Of a DNA stretch of 64,000 nt, positions 1-10,900 are shown one piece after another (the stretch's first letter is position 1; each line of letters begins with the position of its first letter). The stretch is from Spirodela intermedia (lineage: Eukaryota; Streptophyta; Magnoliopsida; Alismatales; Araceae), in NCBI GenBank assembly GCA_902729315.2, contig LR746270.1, forward strand, positions 794,501 to 858,500, read 5' to 3'. The notes under the pieces were generated by a model. It saw only the letters and a list, made by a program, of their open reading frames with translations, was not told where the DNA came from and did not search any database. A program made the translations under genes and the position numbers.

Positions 1-155
1 AAGATAAGAATTTCTGAATCAGCAGGGACTTAATGTTCTGTACTCTGGCTAACGTGTGATTCCTCTTCTCAGGGAAAGGTCCTGCTCAGCCTGCTCCTAA
101 GTTTGTTGGCAATATTATTGCTTTCCTCCTAAACTTGGTAGGTGATGAGTTTTAT

Positions 156-210
<55 letters not shown>

Positions 211-609
211 CGCTCTCTCTGCTCACTCCTCCCCTCCCCTCACGAAATAACTGTGCTTATCTGGTCCATAAAGAAATATGCTCGTTCTCTCTTTCTGTCT
301 GAAGGGTATTGGGAAGTTTACTGATTCTCGCTGGTTCCTCACAGATTGGTCCGAAAGGTCTGGAATTCGCTCGGTACTCCTTGGATTATCACACGATAAG
401 GAATTACTTGCACGTATACCGTTTCTGGGGCAAACAAAGGTACGCTCGGTGCGATCAAAGTTTCAGGGTGACCTCTATTGGGCAAATTCCTCTCTCATTC
501 CTCTTGATTTCGATGCAGAGCTGACCGGCACATGCCCTCCTATGCAAAGAAGATTGTGGAGGCATACAATGTCAACGGAGAGGTCGACAGGATTCTGGAG
601 CAAGACTGA
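1..609 (+). CDS. HCAR: 7-hydroxymethyl chlorophyll a reductase, C-terminal exons (partial gene)
   Basis: Three terminal exons of a gene that starts left of the window: 73-137, 345-439 and 519-609 (TGA 607-609). Splice sites are AG/GG..TTG/GTAGGT, ACAG/ATTGG..AAAG/GTACGC and GCAG/AGCTG, and the phases agree (2, 0, 2). The peptide reads ..KFVGNIIAFLLNL / IGPKGLEFARYSLDYHTIRN.. / ADRHMPSYAKKIVEAYN.., ending ILEQD. I recognise this as the C-terminus of the plastid FrhB-type iron-sulfur flavoprotein that reduces 7-hydroxymethyl chlorophyll a to chlorophyll a in the chlorophyll cycle and during chlorophyll breakdown. The Fe-S and FAD regions lie outside the window, so the call rests on this tail. 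The first intron shown carries a (CT)n tract at 158-207. Confidence 0.72.
158..207. repeat. (CT)n microsatellite in HCAR intron
   Basis: About 25 uninterrupted CT units, then CT-rich sequence to about 240. It lies wholly within the intron between the exons ending at 137 and starting at 345. Likely length-variable. Confidence 0.95.
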
Positions 610-1259
610 TCCCCCGTTCTTGATCTCCTCTCTGTGATTTAGGTATGCCTCCCCTGCTCCTATTGGGTTTCTGATCATGCTAGTCGATGTCTAAGATCAT
701 GTTCGTATGATCATGTTTGCGCTAACTGTAATTAAGAAGACCATTTCCTGTCAATTATCCATTCTTAGTATATTCTTGAGAAATCTTAGTATGTTCTGGC
801 CCATTTTCACCATTTTTTCTGGCCCGACTGATCCATTTTTCTAGACACGGATGTTGGCCAATCTGATCTGATTCAGCTGTCTTTGATGATATTTGCAATC
901 ATTGATCTTTCGAGTCGGATGATTCCAACCCCGATACCAGCAGAGGTCGTCGGTTGTTGAACCATTCAAAAGCGTCTTTGTCCTAGAACGGGTGCAGTGA
1001 CAGAGAGATAACGCCAGTTCTTCTGCCCCGTCTCCACTGGACTGGAGGGAGACAAGGTTTCCTCTATCACCCTCCACCATCTGACATTATTGGGCCCACC
1101 ACTTGTTCGTCTCCGGCTGAAGAGAGAGAGAGAGAGAGAGAGTCATGGTCTCATGCTACAGTGTCAGCGTCTATTCTGCTTTGGAATATGTCCACGGTCG
1201 CTGCTTGAGAAGCCTAGGGGTAAGACAGAGGACGCTCTTCCTGCCTCGTAGCGGGAGGG
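610..1259. other. Intergenic region, HCAR 3' flank and UGT-1 promoter
   Basis: No convincing gene. The distal part is the 3' UTR and flank of HCAR. A (GA)n tract at 1119-1142 sits about 117 bp before the UGT-1 start codon, a position typical of a 5' UTR or core promoter in this window. Confidence 0.6.
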
Positions 1260-2750
1260 ATGGCGCGGCAGCCGCACATCGTCTTGTTCCCACTCCTGGC
1301 GCAGGGGCACATCATCGCCTTCCTTGCGCTAGCCAAGCTGATTGCCCGGCGATACTCTGGCCGCTTCACCGTCACCATCGTCAGCACGCCTCTCAACGTC
1401 CGGAGCCTCCGGCAGTCCCTCCCTCCCGAGTCCGGCGTCCTCCTCAGAGAGATCCCCTTCCGCAGCGCCGACCACGGCTTGCCGCCCGACACCGAGAACA
1501 CCGATTCCGTCACCGGCGAGGGCCTGGAGAAGCTGCTCGGGGCCTCAGCCTCCCTTCGGCCCCAGTTCGAGCGGCTGATCGCCGAGGAGATCACCCGAGA
1601 GGACGGTCGCCCCCCGCTGTGCATCATAGCCGACGTCTTCTTCGGGTGGACAGTCCAGATAGCCGAGAAGCTCGGCGTGTTCCACGCCGTCTTCACCACC
1701 TGCGGCGCCTTCGGCACCGCCATGTACTTCTCCATGTGGCTGCACCGGCCGCACAGGCACACGACCGCCGAGGAGTTCTGGGTGCCGGGTTTCCCAGAAG
1801 GGTTTCGGTTCCGCCGGTCGCAGCTGCCGAGATCGTTAACAAGCCTGGAAGACGGAAGTTTTGGGATCGCCTTCATGACCGAACACATAACGCTGTCCAT
1901 GTCTTCCAAGGCGATGCTCTGCAACACCGTGGAAGGGTTGGAACCGGTGGCGATGGCGCTGCTCCGGAAGATCGCCGGCCTCCGCGTCTGGTCCGTCGGG
2001 GCCGTGGTCCCCCTGGAGACCACCAACTCTTCCGGCAGGCGAGCCGGGAGGATGGCCGGCGTCGACCCAGAGACCTGCCTCCGGTGGTTGGATGCTCATC
2101 CCCCCCGCTCCGTTCTCTACGTCTCCTTCGGTTCTCAGAACAGTGTCTCTGCCCCGCAGATGATGGCTCTGGCGGCGGGCCTTGAGGCGACCCGCCGGCC
2201 GTTCATCTGGGTCGTCCGCCCGCCCTTAGGCTTCGACATAAAGGGTGAGTTCAAGGACGAGTGGCTACCGGAGGGATTCGAGGATCGCACGGGGAGGAGC
2301 GGACGGGGCCTCCTGGTCCGGAATTGGGCGCCGCAGCTGGAGATCCTGTCCCACCCGTCGGTGGGAGGATTCCTGTCCCATTGCGGGTGGAACTCGGTGC
2401 TGGAGAGCCTGAGCAGGGGCGTGCCGCTCATCGGATGGCCCATGGCGGCGGAGCAGTTCTACAACTCGAATATGCTGGAGGAGCTGGGCGTGTGCGCGGA
2501 GCTGGGCAGGGGGGTGGAGCAGCGAGTCTCCAGCGTGGAGGTGGAGAGGGTGGTCGGCCTGGTGTTGGGCGGCGAGAAGGGGGAGGACATGAGGAGAAAG
2601 GCGGCATCGGCGGCGAAGACGATGAGGGCGGCGAGCGAGGAGGGAGAGGAGAAGGGCTCCTCTATCGCTGCCCTGGACAACTTCCTAGCCACCGTTCTCG
2701 GCACCACGCCGCCGGACGATAACAGATATTCACCGTCTGATACGCAATAG
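1260..2750 (+). CDS. UDP-glycosyltransferase, UGT92A-like (copy 1)
   Basis: Intronless 496-aa family-1 glycosyltransferase, normal length for plant UGTs. It transfers a sugar from a UDP-sugar to a small acceptor (flavonoid, hormone or other aglycone), normally in the cytosol. The N-terminus has the acceptor-site His in LAQGHI (H17), with the likely activating Asp in CIIAD (D125). The PSPG sugar-donor box runs from W356 (WAPQLEIL) through HCGWNSVLES to EQF near residue 399, ending in Gln, which usually favours UDP-glucose. The start is the ATG in GGGATGGCG, just before the conserved HIVLFPLLAQGHI segment. It closely resembles the UGT at 14115-15599 and differs most near residues 82-95. The acceptor cannot be read from sequence; UGT92 membership is by resemblance. 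Confidence 0.93.
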   Translation: MARQPHIVLFPLLAQGHIIAFLALAKLIARRYSGRFTVTIVSTPLNVRSLRQSLPPESGVLLREIPFRSADHGLPPDTENTDSVTGEGLEKLLGASASLRPQFERLIAEEITREDGRPPLCIIADVFFGWTVQIAEKLGVFHAVFTTCGAFGTAMYFSMWLHRPHRHTTAEEFWVPGFPEGFRFRRSQLPRSLTSLEDGSFGIAFMTEHITLSMSSKAMLCNTVEGLEPVAMALLRKIAGLRVWSVGAVVPLETTNSSGRRAGRMAGVDPETCLRWLDAHPPRSVLYVSFGSQNSVSAPQMMALAAGLEATRRPFIWVVRPPLGFDIKGEFKDEWLPEGFEDRTGRSGRGLLVRNWAPQLEILSHPSVGGFLSHCGWNSVLESLSRGVPLIGWPMAAEQFYNSNMLEELGVCAELGRGVEQRVSSVEVERVVGLVLGGEKGEDMRRKAASAAKTMRAASEEGEEKGSSIAALDNFLATVLGTTPPDDNRYSPSDTQ

Positions 2751-3481
2751 ACCAAGGGTAATGTACTGTGAGTTTATGAGAAGTGTAAGATAGAGGGAAT
2801 GTGCTGTCTGTGATTACTTCTAAAATGATGACAACGTGTTGTTTTGATCGTTTCTTCAATGTCAAGCATACTATTTATGTGTGTAGTCTGTGGAAAGTGC
2901 AGAAATGCAAGGAAAAATCACAATAAAAAGTAAAAGAGAGGGAAAAGACTGAGAATCTTTGTTCAATACTCTGATTGCATTATGGCCCCTCTATTTATAA
3001 GAGAAGAGTGAGGCAAGTGAAGTGTCTCCACTATGTTGTGCATGCATGCACGTACCACTAGATGTTCTTATATTAGTGGTGAGGTTTAGTGCTCCAATAC
3101 AAGTTCTACTAAGTTGGCAACACATTTTTCTCCACGTTGACAATCATGTCCTAGTTAGAAGGATATTTTTTGAAGCACTTGTTAGTAAGATAGTCAACTA
3201 CCACAAGTTAGATGTTGCACTCCCATGTCTCATCCTCATTGAATTGGCCCCTCCAATTAAGAAGGAATAAATATTCTAGTTCATGTGGAATTGTAGAAGA
3301 CTTCTTAATTATTGTTCTTAGGACTACACTATCTTGTCACAACTTATAATCATTTTTGCTCTCTTGGATGTGACATGCGAGTCTTGAATAGTCCAAGTCT
3401 GCTGAACCAAACATAGTGTGAATGTGTTGGGTTCGATGTGGATAAGTGAAGTATGAAGAGGGGGAAGGGGTGAATTTGTTT

Positions 3482-3518
<37 letters not shown>

Positions 3519-4430
3519 ATTGTTTTATCTGCATCTTTATACGTTAACACATTCTCACATAGTCTCATTGATGTATGTGCAGATTCACCTAAGTTAATTT
3601 TCTTTTCACCAAAAGCTCACTCTGATCTCTCTCCTTCTCATTGTGTAACTATGAGAGACAAAATAGTTTTTATATTAATTTGTCTTTCACTAGTGTTTAT
3701 GTCAAATCCTAGATGATCTCCTATCAAATTTTACTATTTTCAATAGCGATGAGATAGACCACAATTAATAAGAGAGAGAATTTAATATTAAAAATAATAT
3801 TGAAAAAGACAATTTAAGTATTTATGGTATTTATATTGAGCCCACTAACTTGATTCGTTAAGACTTTTAAATGGTGCCTAATAAAAAATCAATATAAAGT
3901 TAAATTCAGGCCCAATAATTAAATCTATTTTATTTTTTAAAAAAACTGAAATAAATTAGTATAAATCAATATATGTTTAAAATTTAAAATATATAGATCT
4001 AGATGCCAAAAATATTTTATCACCTTGAACTTACTAAGAAATACTAAAACTATTCATATTAATAAATTATCTAAATCAATACTGAATTAAATGACTAATC
4101 CACCTAATATGTTGTGATTGTCATCAAAATGCCTATGACATCTAATTCATGGTGATCATGGTCCCTTAACATTCACTACTAATAGTTAGAAACTACAATA
4201 AAGGATTATCAACTTATTTTTATCAAGCACTTGGAATGATTATCCAAAAATAAACTAATATTATGTATACAATATGGATCCTAATGCAATGAATATGTAG
4301 TGTAATTTATATTTTTTCTTAATTTTCAATATATTTTCAAATGAATAAACATATTAGGAGACTAATACATGAGCACAAAATCAAGCTAGTCAGCATAATC
4401 AAACCTATGCTAAAACAACAAAAAATAGAA
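2751..4430. other. AT-rich intergenic region, no gene seen
   Basis: The UGT-1 3' flank holds a possible AATAAA polyadenylation signal at 2922-2927. Further on the DNA is AT-rich with no plausible reading frame and has a (TA)n tract at about 3485-3512. A CTATTTATAAG stretch near 2990 looks like a TATA box, possibly from a decayed LTR, but I cannot define one. The flank does not match the DNA after UGT copy 2, so the THIM exon 1 equivalent has been lost or displaced here. Confidence 0.5.
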
Positions 4431-7390
4431 AATAATCCCTTTTGCCATAAACTAAAAGAAGCTAACAATAACTAGAATGACATATAGAGAGAAGGGATCA
4501 AACACTTCTCAAGCTTACTACAATAGAAATGTAAAACCATATTCACAAACTACTTGATGTAATCCCCAAATATATAGATGAGGACGATAATGAAGTATTA
4601 AATAAATTGTCAGATGACAATGAAATTAAGAAAATAGTATTCAACATGAGGAAGGATAACACACAAGGTCTAGATGAAATAGGTGTGACATTTTATACCG
4701 AATGTTGAGATATAATAAGTGAAGATATATGTAAAGCAATCAAAGAATTTATGTCATCAAATTTCTTACCACATTCATGGAAAGCTATATTCATTGTTCT
4801 AATACCCAAATAAGAATGACTGAAAAAATTCTTTGAATTCATACCAATTGGTCTATGCAATGTTTGCTACAAAATAGTTGCCAAAATACTATGCCAAATA
4901 CTTAAGAAAATCTTATCCAAAACTATATCATCTGAACAAGGGGCCTTTGTGGAAGGAAGATCAATCATTGAGAATATTACATTAGTTCAAAAAATGACCT
5001 AATTCATTAGCAAGAAGACACTAGGAGGTAACACCATATTAAAACTTGACATAGCTAAAACATATGATAGAATTGAATGATGATTCATTATAAAAGTATT
5101 AGAAAAATTTAGATTTAGTAAAAAATGGATAGAATGGATCAAAGTATGCATAGAGAACAATCACTTTTTAGTCATCATTAATGGTAAATCTATACCTTTT
5201 TTCACTGCAAGTAGAAAATTGAGATAAGACAATCTACTATCCTTTGCCTTGTTCATAATAGTAGAAGAAGTAACGAGTAGAGGGTTAACAATATTATTTC
5301 AGGAAGAAAATATTAAAAAAATATTTACAAATGATTCAATAATATTTACTAATAAAAAAATAAATTCCATAAAAAGTTGATGTAATTTCTAACTGAATAC
5401 AAAAAAATATCAAGGCAAAAGATTAAAAATATATTTGCATTCTTCAATGCCAAAAAAGTCTAAAGAGGAGAGATAAAAGAATAAAAAACCTAATTGATTT
5501 CAACAAAGAAAATATACCATCACCTACCTCGCAGCATCCCCATACCTACTCTTGCTGTATACGATATCCCTAATGACATTATTAAAAAATTAGAAAAAAT
5601 GATGATAAAATTCTTATGGAGAGATATAGAAAATAAGGCGAAACAACACTAGATTTTATAGAAAAACATTTGTCAACCAATTGACAAAAGGATGACTAGG
5701 AATTAAAAGGATAAAAGACTAATTGAGATGTCTTAAAATGAAAATGGTATGAAGATGCAAAACAAAAACATCTCAATGGTTTGAATTGATTAAAATAAAA
5801 TTTAAAGAATGGGCAATAGAAAAAGCTAAAATTAAAGGCCAAGCAAGGTAGAAAAGAATGTGAGAAACATGAATAGACATGAAATATGTAGTAAGATGGG
5901 ATGTGGAAAAAGAAAATATTAATGTATGAAATGACAATTGGTCTAGAATGAGAATCTAAACCAAATGAAAATGATCCATACTAATAGACCAAAAATGATA
6001 GTATCCCAATTAATGGTAAAAAATTAGCAAGAAATATTATACATGGTAGAAGTGAACATGAACCTCATAAAATAACTTGAAAAAATATTCCATATTACAA
6101 ACCCAGGAGAAGATCTATGCATATGGTCATTAATTGTGAATGGAGAATTTAGTGTAAGATCAGCTTAAGAATACTTCAGAAATAAATGGTCAAAAATTGA
6201 TTGGGGAAATATTATTTAGAGCATAATACTACTAACAAAAATCTCTTTCTTTATGTGAAAACTCCTTTTAAACCACTTGCCACTAGACATATATATTCGC
6301 AAATTGGGATTCTAATTTCTATCAAATTGTATATGATGTATGTAGAACCCACATGAAGAAAATACATATCATGTTTTTTCAAAAATGAATGGGCCGTAAA
6401 ATATTGGAAGTGGTTAGTTCAAAAATAAAAACTATGAAGAGTCCAAGGTACTAATTGTAGAAAGTACTTTGAACACATAATGCTTAAGAAGATAAGAACA
6501 AGAGAGAGAACAACAAATCAATGCACAAAATATACATCTTGTGTTTATTGTGGGAACTATGGATAGGAAAGAACAAAATATGAATGAATGGTGACAAAAT
6601 CCTCATACCACTAATTATGCACAAATGTAAAACATGGATGAAAAGCCTAGGATGAATAGTAGTACACAAGAACCAAAAAGCTGACAAAGAAGAATTAATT
6701 CTACAAACATGGGAAATAGAGATTATTTATAACCTGGTAAAGGAAGGAGATATAGTTTGAGCTTGAGAGTGTTTCTTCTTTTCTTGATAGGCCTACTTTT
6801 CTTTGTTCAACTGGGCTCGAAGTCAAGGGATTTCCTTCACAAAGATCATCAAATGAGTTCCCCCTCCAAGGGGTGAATGAAACTAAACACTAATGAGGCA
6901 TCTAAGAGGAACCCTGAAAAAATGGGAGGAGGAGTAATTCGAGATAATTTTAAAAAATTAATAGAAGTATTCTCAACCCAATATAAAATACTAATTAATA
7001 TGGAAGTGGAATGTAAAACATTAGCCGATGGATTAAGATTATTTGAAAAATTAAAGATATATAACATTGCAATATAAACTAACTCAATGACATACAAATA
7101 TATTTAGGAAAAATAAATGTTATTTATGGAAATTATAAAGAACCTAGAAAAAATTGAAACACAAAGACATAGAATCAAGTCCCTCACACATGTTTATCGC
7201 ACAAGAAACCAACTAATTGATAGTCTAGCTAATGTGAGTTTATTGTAGGAAGAGGAGAAAATCTACAAATGTGTGTAAGATCTACCTTGGGAAGGGAGAG
7301 GCATATATAATTTAGAGTGCTCGGGCATGTCATACATTAAGTGCACAAGATCAAGAAGGATAGAACCAAATTGAGAAGGATGAACTGAAC
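4430..7390 (+). mobile_element. Degenerate L1-type LINE (reverse transcriptase to RNase H)
   Basis: Broken frames on the plus strand read as a plant L1-like LINE with many stops. Near 4650-4810: an RT N-terminal segment like GLDEIGVTFYTECWD followed by LPHSWKA. Near 4830-5000: PIGLCNVCYKIVAKILCQ.., then SEQGAFVEGRSIIENI. Near 5040-5330: LKLDIAKTYDRIE, and an FTNDS remnant where YADD is expected. Near 6240-6380: a zf-RVT-like region (FMWKLLLNHLPLD). At 6877-7077: an RNase H domain beginning MKLNTNEASKRNPEKMGGG. Near 7165-7345 the tail resembles the usual LINE RNase H end. The 5' end and endonuclease are not resolved. The 3' end abuts the THIM pseudogene, so the element appears to have inserted into or replaced part of it. 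Limits are approximate. Confidence 0.85.
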
Positions 7391-7393
7391 AAC

Positions 7394-7690
7394 AATAAAG
7401 ATCATGAACGAATAGAGTGCCGATGCTATAGAAGATCACCACCCCTAGTTGTGCCGTCACCACTCTGATAGTCGCCTTTGTTGGGATGGCCCCATAGTAC
7501 ACTCTCCAAGCCATTGCTTGTGCTCTAGCCATCTTTGGCTTAGCTAGAGAGATTGGGATGGCCACATCTAGGGGACTGACGTCGTTGCGAGTGAACTTGA
7601 TAGACTCTCTACATGGACAAAGAGATTGTGACCTTTGGGGTCAACATCCAACATTACACCTCAGTAGACGTCTCACCACGACTCGAATCG
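7394..7690 (+). pseudogene. Hydroxyethylthiazole kinase exon 2 pseudogene
   Basis: Clearly related to THIM exon 2 at 16510-16808: shared blocks include GAGTGCCGATGCT, GAGATTGGGATGGCCAC and GGGGTCAACATCCAACAT. Exon 1, the intron and the first part of exon 2 are missing; a LINE ends immediately upstream. A one-base insertion near the start shifts the frame, the CAG of the MLQKI segment has become TAG, and the TAA stop is lost. Most differences from the intact gene are C to T or G to A, as expected for decay of methylated cytosines. It is the left-hand partner of THIM in a tandem block duplication. Confidence 0.9.
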
Positions 7691-8250
7691 ACATCATCCA
7701 ACCTACTTAAACTTTTCTTGGATCAAACAAGATGAAAGTGATGTTTAAATCGTCAAAAATAAAAAAAAGAAAATACAATTGGCTAGATGAGGCAAACGGA
7801 TTCATGCAATGTACAACCATAGATCAATGGCTTTTATAGTTCAAATCTAGGACTTAGATATCCCAACCATTTGAAAGATTCCAAACTTATTCTTCTTGGC
7901 TGATGATGGATGAAATCTACAAAATTATAAAAAAAGACTCCTCAATAATTATAAACGTGATGACATGAAAAGATTGGTCAGGAGATGATTCTTATCTTGT
8001 TTGTGAAATTAAGGAATAACACTCATTTCATGGCCTTCACAATGTCCTTTGCCCATCTAAATCTAAAATGTGAATTTGTAAAGAAACTTGCGAAAATAGT
8101 AGTTTCCCAATTATATGACATCATGTTGAAATTAGAAAAATAGTGTGTGAGTGTGAATATATGTTTATCTTTACATATATACATATGTAGATATATATAT
8201 ATGTAGAGAAATGATCACCTTACAAATGGAAGTTTCAAGCTCGATAGCTC
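7690..8250 (-). pseudogene. ZNHIT3-like gene, 3' exon remnants (pseudogene)
   Basis: Collinear with 16980-17545, the 3' part of the intact ZNHIT3-like gene. The exon 7 equivalent is at 7887-7916, still ending in TAA. The exon 6 equivalent, near 7996-8046, reads DIVKAMK then stop then VLFLNFTNK, against DLTKAMKGELFLDFTNK in the intact copy. Its splice donor has changed from GT to AT. Similarity fades in the exon 5 equivalent near 8220-8250, where other DNA begins. With the THIM fragment upstream, this proves the duplicated block held at least UGT, THIM and part of ZNHIT3. Confidence 0.88.
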
Positions 8251-8399
8251 TCTCTCTACCATCACTATTAGGTCACATTCGACATGGTGAGTTATATGTT
8301 AAATTTTATACATGTTGTCTTCATTGGATATTAAAGTAGAGCCCTCAACATTGGCTATTACATTATTACAATATTTTCCAACAATGTTTATAGATCTCA

Positions 8400-10900
8400 C
8401 GAGCCTCCCTCTTAGTCACAAGCTAGATCACAAGATTTCACTAGAGCCATGAACCAAATTAATGCATGCTAAGCTCTTGATATACTTATAGTACCAAAAA
8501 AATGAGCTAGGAAAATAAGTATGAGAAATGTTGTCCTTACGCATCATCCAACATTCCCAAAACCCATTTTCAACTCCATCCATTCTCATATATAGAAGGA
8601 TGAATCATGATGCTTTTATATTGAAGAATTGATGGACAAACTACATAGAGTTCGAATATTTTTGAAGTTGGATCTACATGAAGAATGTCTTCTACATGCA
8701 CGAAGGTCATTATGAGTTTCTTGTAATGTTGTTCAGTCTTTCTAATGCTCTAGCCACCTTCTAGGCAACAATCAATCATCTCTTCCATAGAATGTTGAGG
8801 CAACTTGTACTCATCTTTTTTTATGAAATTCATATTTATAAATGGAGCATGACAAACCATCTTAATCATCTACTCTACATTTTTTAGATTTTACAGAAGA
8901 ATGACTTCCACATAAATCCTTAGAGGTGCTCATTTGAGCAATCTCAAATTATTTACTTGGGTCACTAGATCTTCGGTGATGGGATCATAGTAGGATCAAG
9001 ACAAGGTGCTCACAATGTAACTATGGCTAACTTCTTCATATCTTTGAGAACTTTACACGTTCTTGGGCCTTACAAGTTACTATTGACATTTCATCCAAGA
9101 TTACAACTCCAAGTCATGGCCTCTCATGCAACAAACTAAAGAAGGTCGAATTTGAATGGAATGTAAATGTATAACAACTTTTTAAAATCTAAAAATAGTT
9201 CTAATCATGGTACATGTTCACATACTTCTTGATTTCTCCGCCATGTCTACACTTCCCTCCAAGAAGTAGGGGTTGTCCTTATGTAAAAAAGAAAGTCCAT
9301 TGCCTATTTTAGTTAGGGACCGACAATTATTGGTCGATTGAAATTCACTTACAAATGCGAGCTGATGACAATCATACTCATGATTCTCAAATGAAAACAT
9401 TATCTCATCAAGGACATATTCTTTATCTATATTGATTAGAGGAGTCTAAAATATAGTTTAGATCACAAACATGTCATGCCAAAGTATCAAAAGTGGCTCG
9501 CGAAGATCTTAAGCTTATCTTTTGAATCAATTTAAACTAGGAAAAGACAACACAGTCGTTGATGTTTTATCTCGAGCTCCTGATGATGTCTAGTTTCAAG
9601 TAATTGAGTTGTCACACCTAAAACTATTGGTCATCATTGTAATCAATCAGGAGATCTACAAAAACATTAACTCAACAAAATTCTCTTACATCTTTCTTAA
9701 CATCTTTAGAAGTAGCCACATTATTTCATACAACATGACAATTTATTTTACAAAGGTAAACTTATTTTATCATGAATTTCTACACTCATTCCACAAATAT
9801 TACAAGAGTTTCATCACTCGGCTAGGAGGGTCATTCAAGCTTCCATTGAACTTGCATATGGATTATTCAAAATGTAAAATGGAGAAGGATAAAGCAACAT
9901 GTGTATTCATATGTTTCAGTATGTTCTACTACCAAAAAACAAAACAAAGATGTTGTCTCAACCAGCCTCCTCTAACCTCTTTCGAGTATGGATCAAATTT
10001 GGGCTGACCTGATCATAGATTTTACTAAATGTCTGTAAATTTTTAACAGATTTAATGCTATCATGGTGGTTGTGAATTGCCTAGACAAGGGGGTGCATTT
10101 TCTCTCCCTTTGACACCTATTCACATATCTTGAAGTAGCCCTACCTTTATCCGTGATGTGGTGTGACTCCATAGAATTCTATATTCAATTATTCCTAATA
10201 GAGATCATATTTTTCTAAGCTCCTACTAGCGTGAATTATTCTGGCTTCAAGAGACTTCACTATGGAGAACAAGTTCTTATCACCCACAGTTTGATGGGTA
10301 AAGCGAAATGATCAATCAAGATAAGACTTAACCTTAGATGCTTCACAAGCAATTGACAAAGACATTAGAATAAATGGCTTCCTTATGCCAAATATTACTT
10401 CAACATGAATTTCAATAACTATGCTAATTAATCTCCATTTCATATCATGTATAGTCGAGATCTATCAACCTTGTTGTAGTATTGAGATCAGTCACCGGTG
10501 AACAATGAAGTTGATCATTTACTACGTGATCGAGAAGAGAAAGTCAATCAATTAAAAGAATGCTTATTGAAGGCTCAAGCTCAAATGAAAAATTATGCCA
10601 ACTATAATCATTGAGAACATGTAGACAACAATTAGGTCTATCTTTGAGTGCTATTGTATAGGCTAACTTCTCTCACTCGAAGTCCTTATGAGAAGTTGGG
10701 AATATAATTTTTTGGGCCCCTAGATAATGCTTCAATGTATTGAGCCAATGACATATCGACTCAATCTACCTCCATCAGCTGCAAGAAGATAAGCAGACCA
10801 TTCGTCAATCAATGAGTAAGACCTTTAGAAAGATAGAAGAAGAGAAAAGTCAGCAACAAGTATTTTCTTGGCTTTCTAAAAGAGAAAGGAGAGTGGCTAT
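8400..10900 (+). mobile_element. Degenerate Ty3/gypsy retrotransposon (RT, RNase H, integrase)
   Basis: Plus-strand fragments in broken frames follow Ty3/gypsy order. About 8630-8800: RT remnants like FLKLDLHEE, then text aligning with [20 protein letters not shown]. About 8930-8990: SFEQSQIIYLGH. About 9530-9595: the RNase H end, GKDNTVVDVLSRAPDD. About 9990-10250: an integrase core remnant (IWADLIIDFTKCL.., MVVVNCLDKGVHFLSL). About 10530-10610: a post-integrase segment, LLRDREEKVNQLKECLLKAQ. Neither LTR nor gag is identified, and many stops are present. The element is old and cannot be active. Confidence 0.85.

Noticed and set aside
1145-2185. Long Arg/Pro-rich frame overlapping UGT-1, and similar frames over the other GC-rich genes
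   Set aside because: Shadow frames produced by high GC3; their residues show no domain and the true frame carries conserved motifs.
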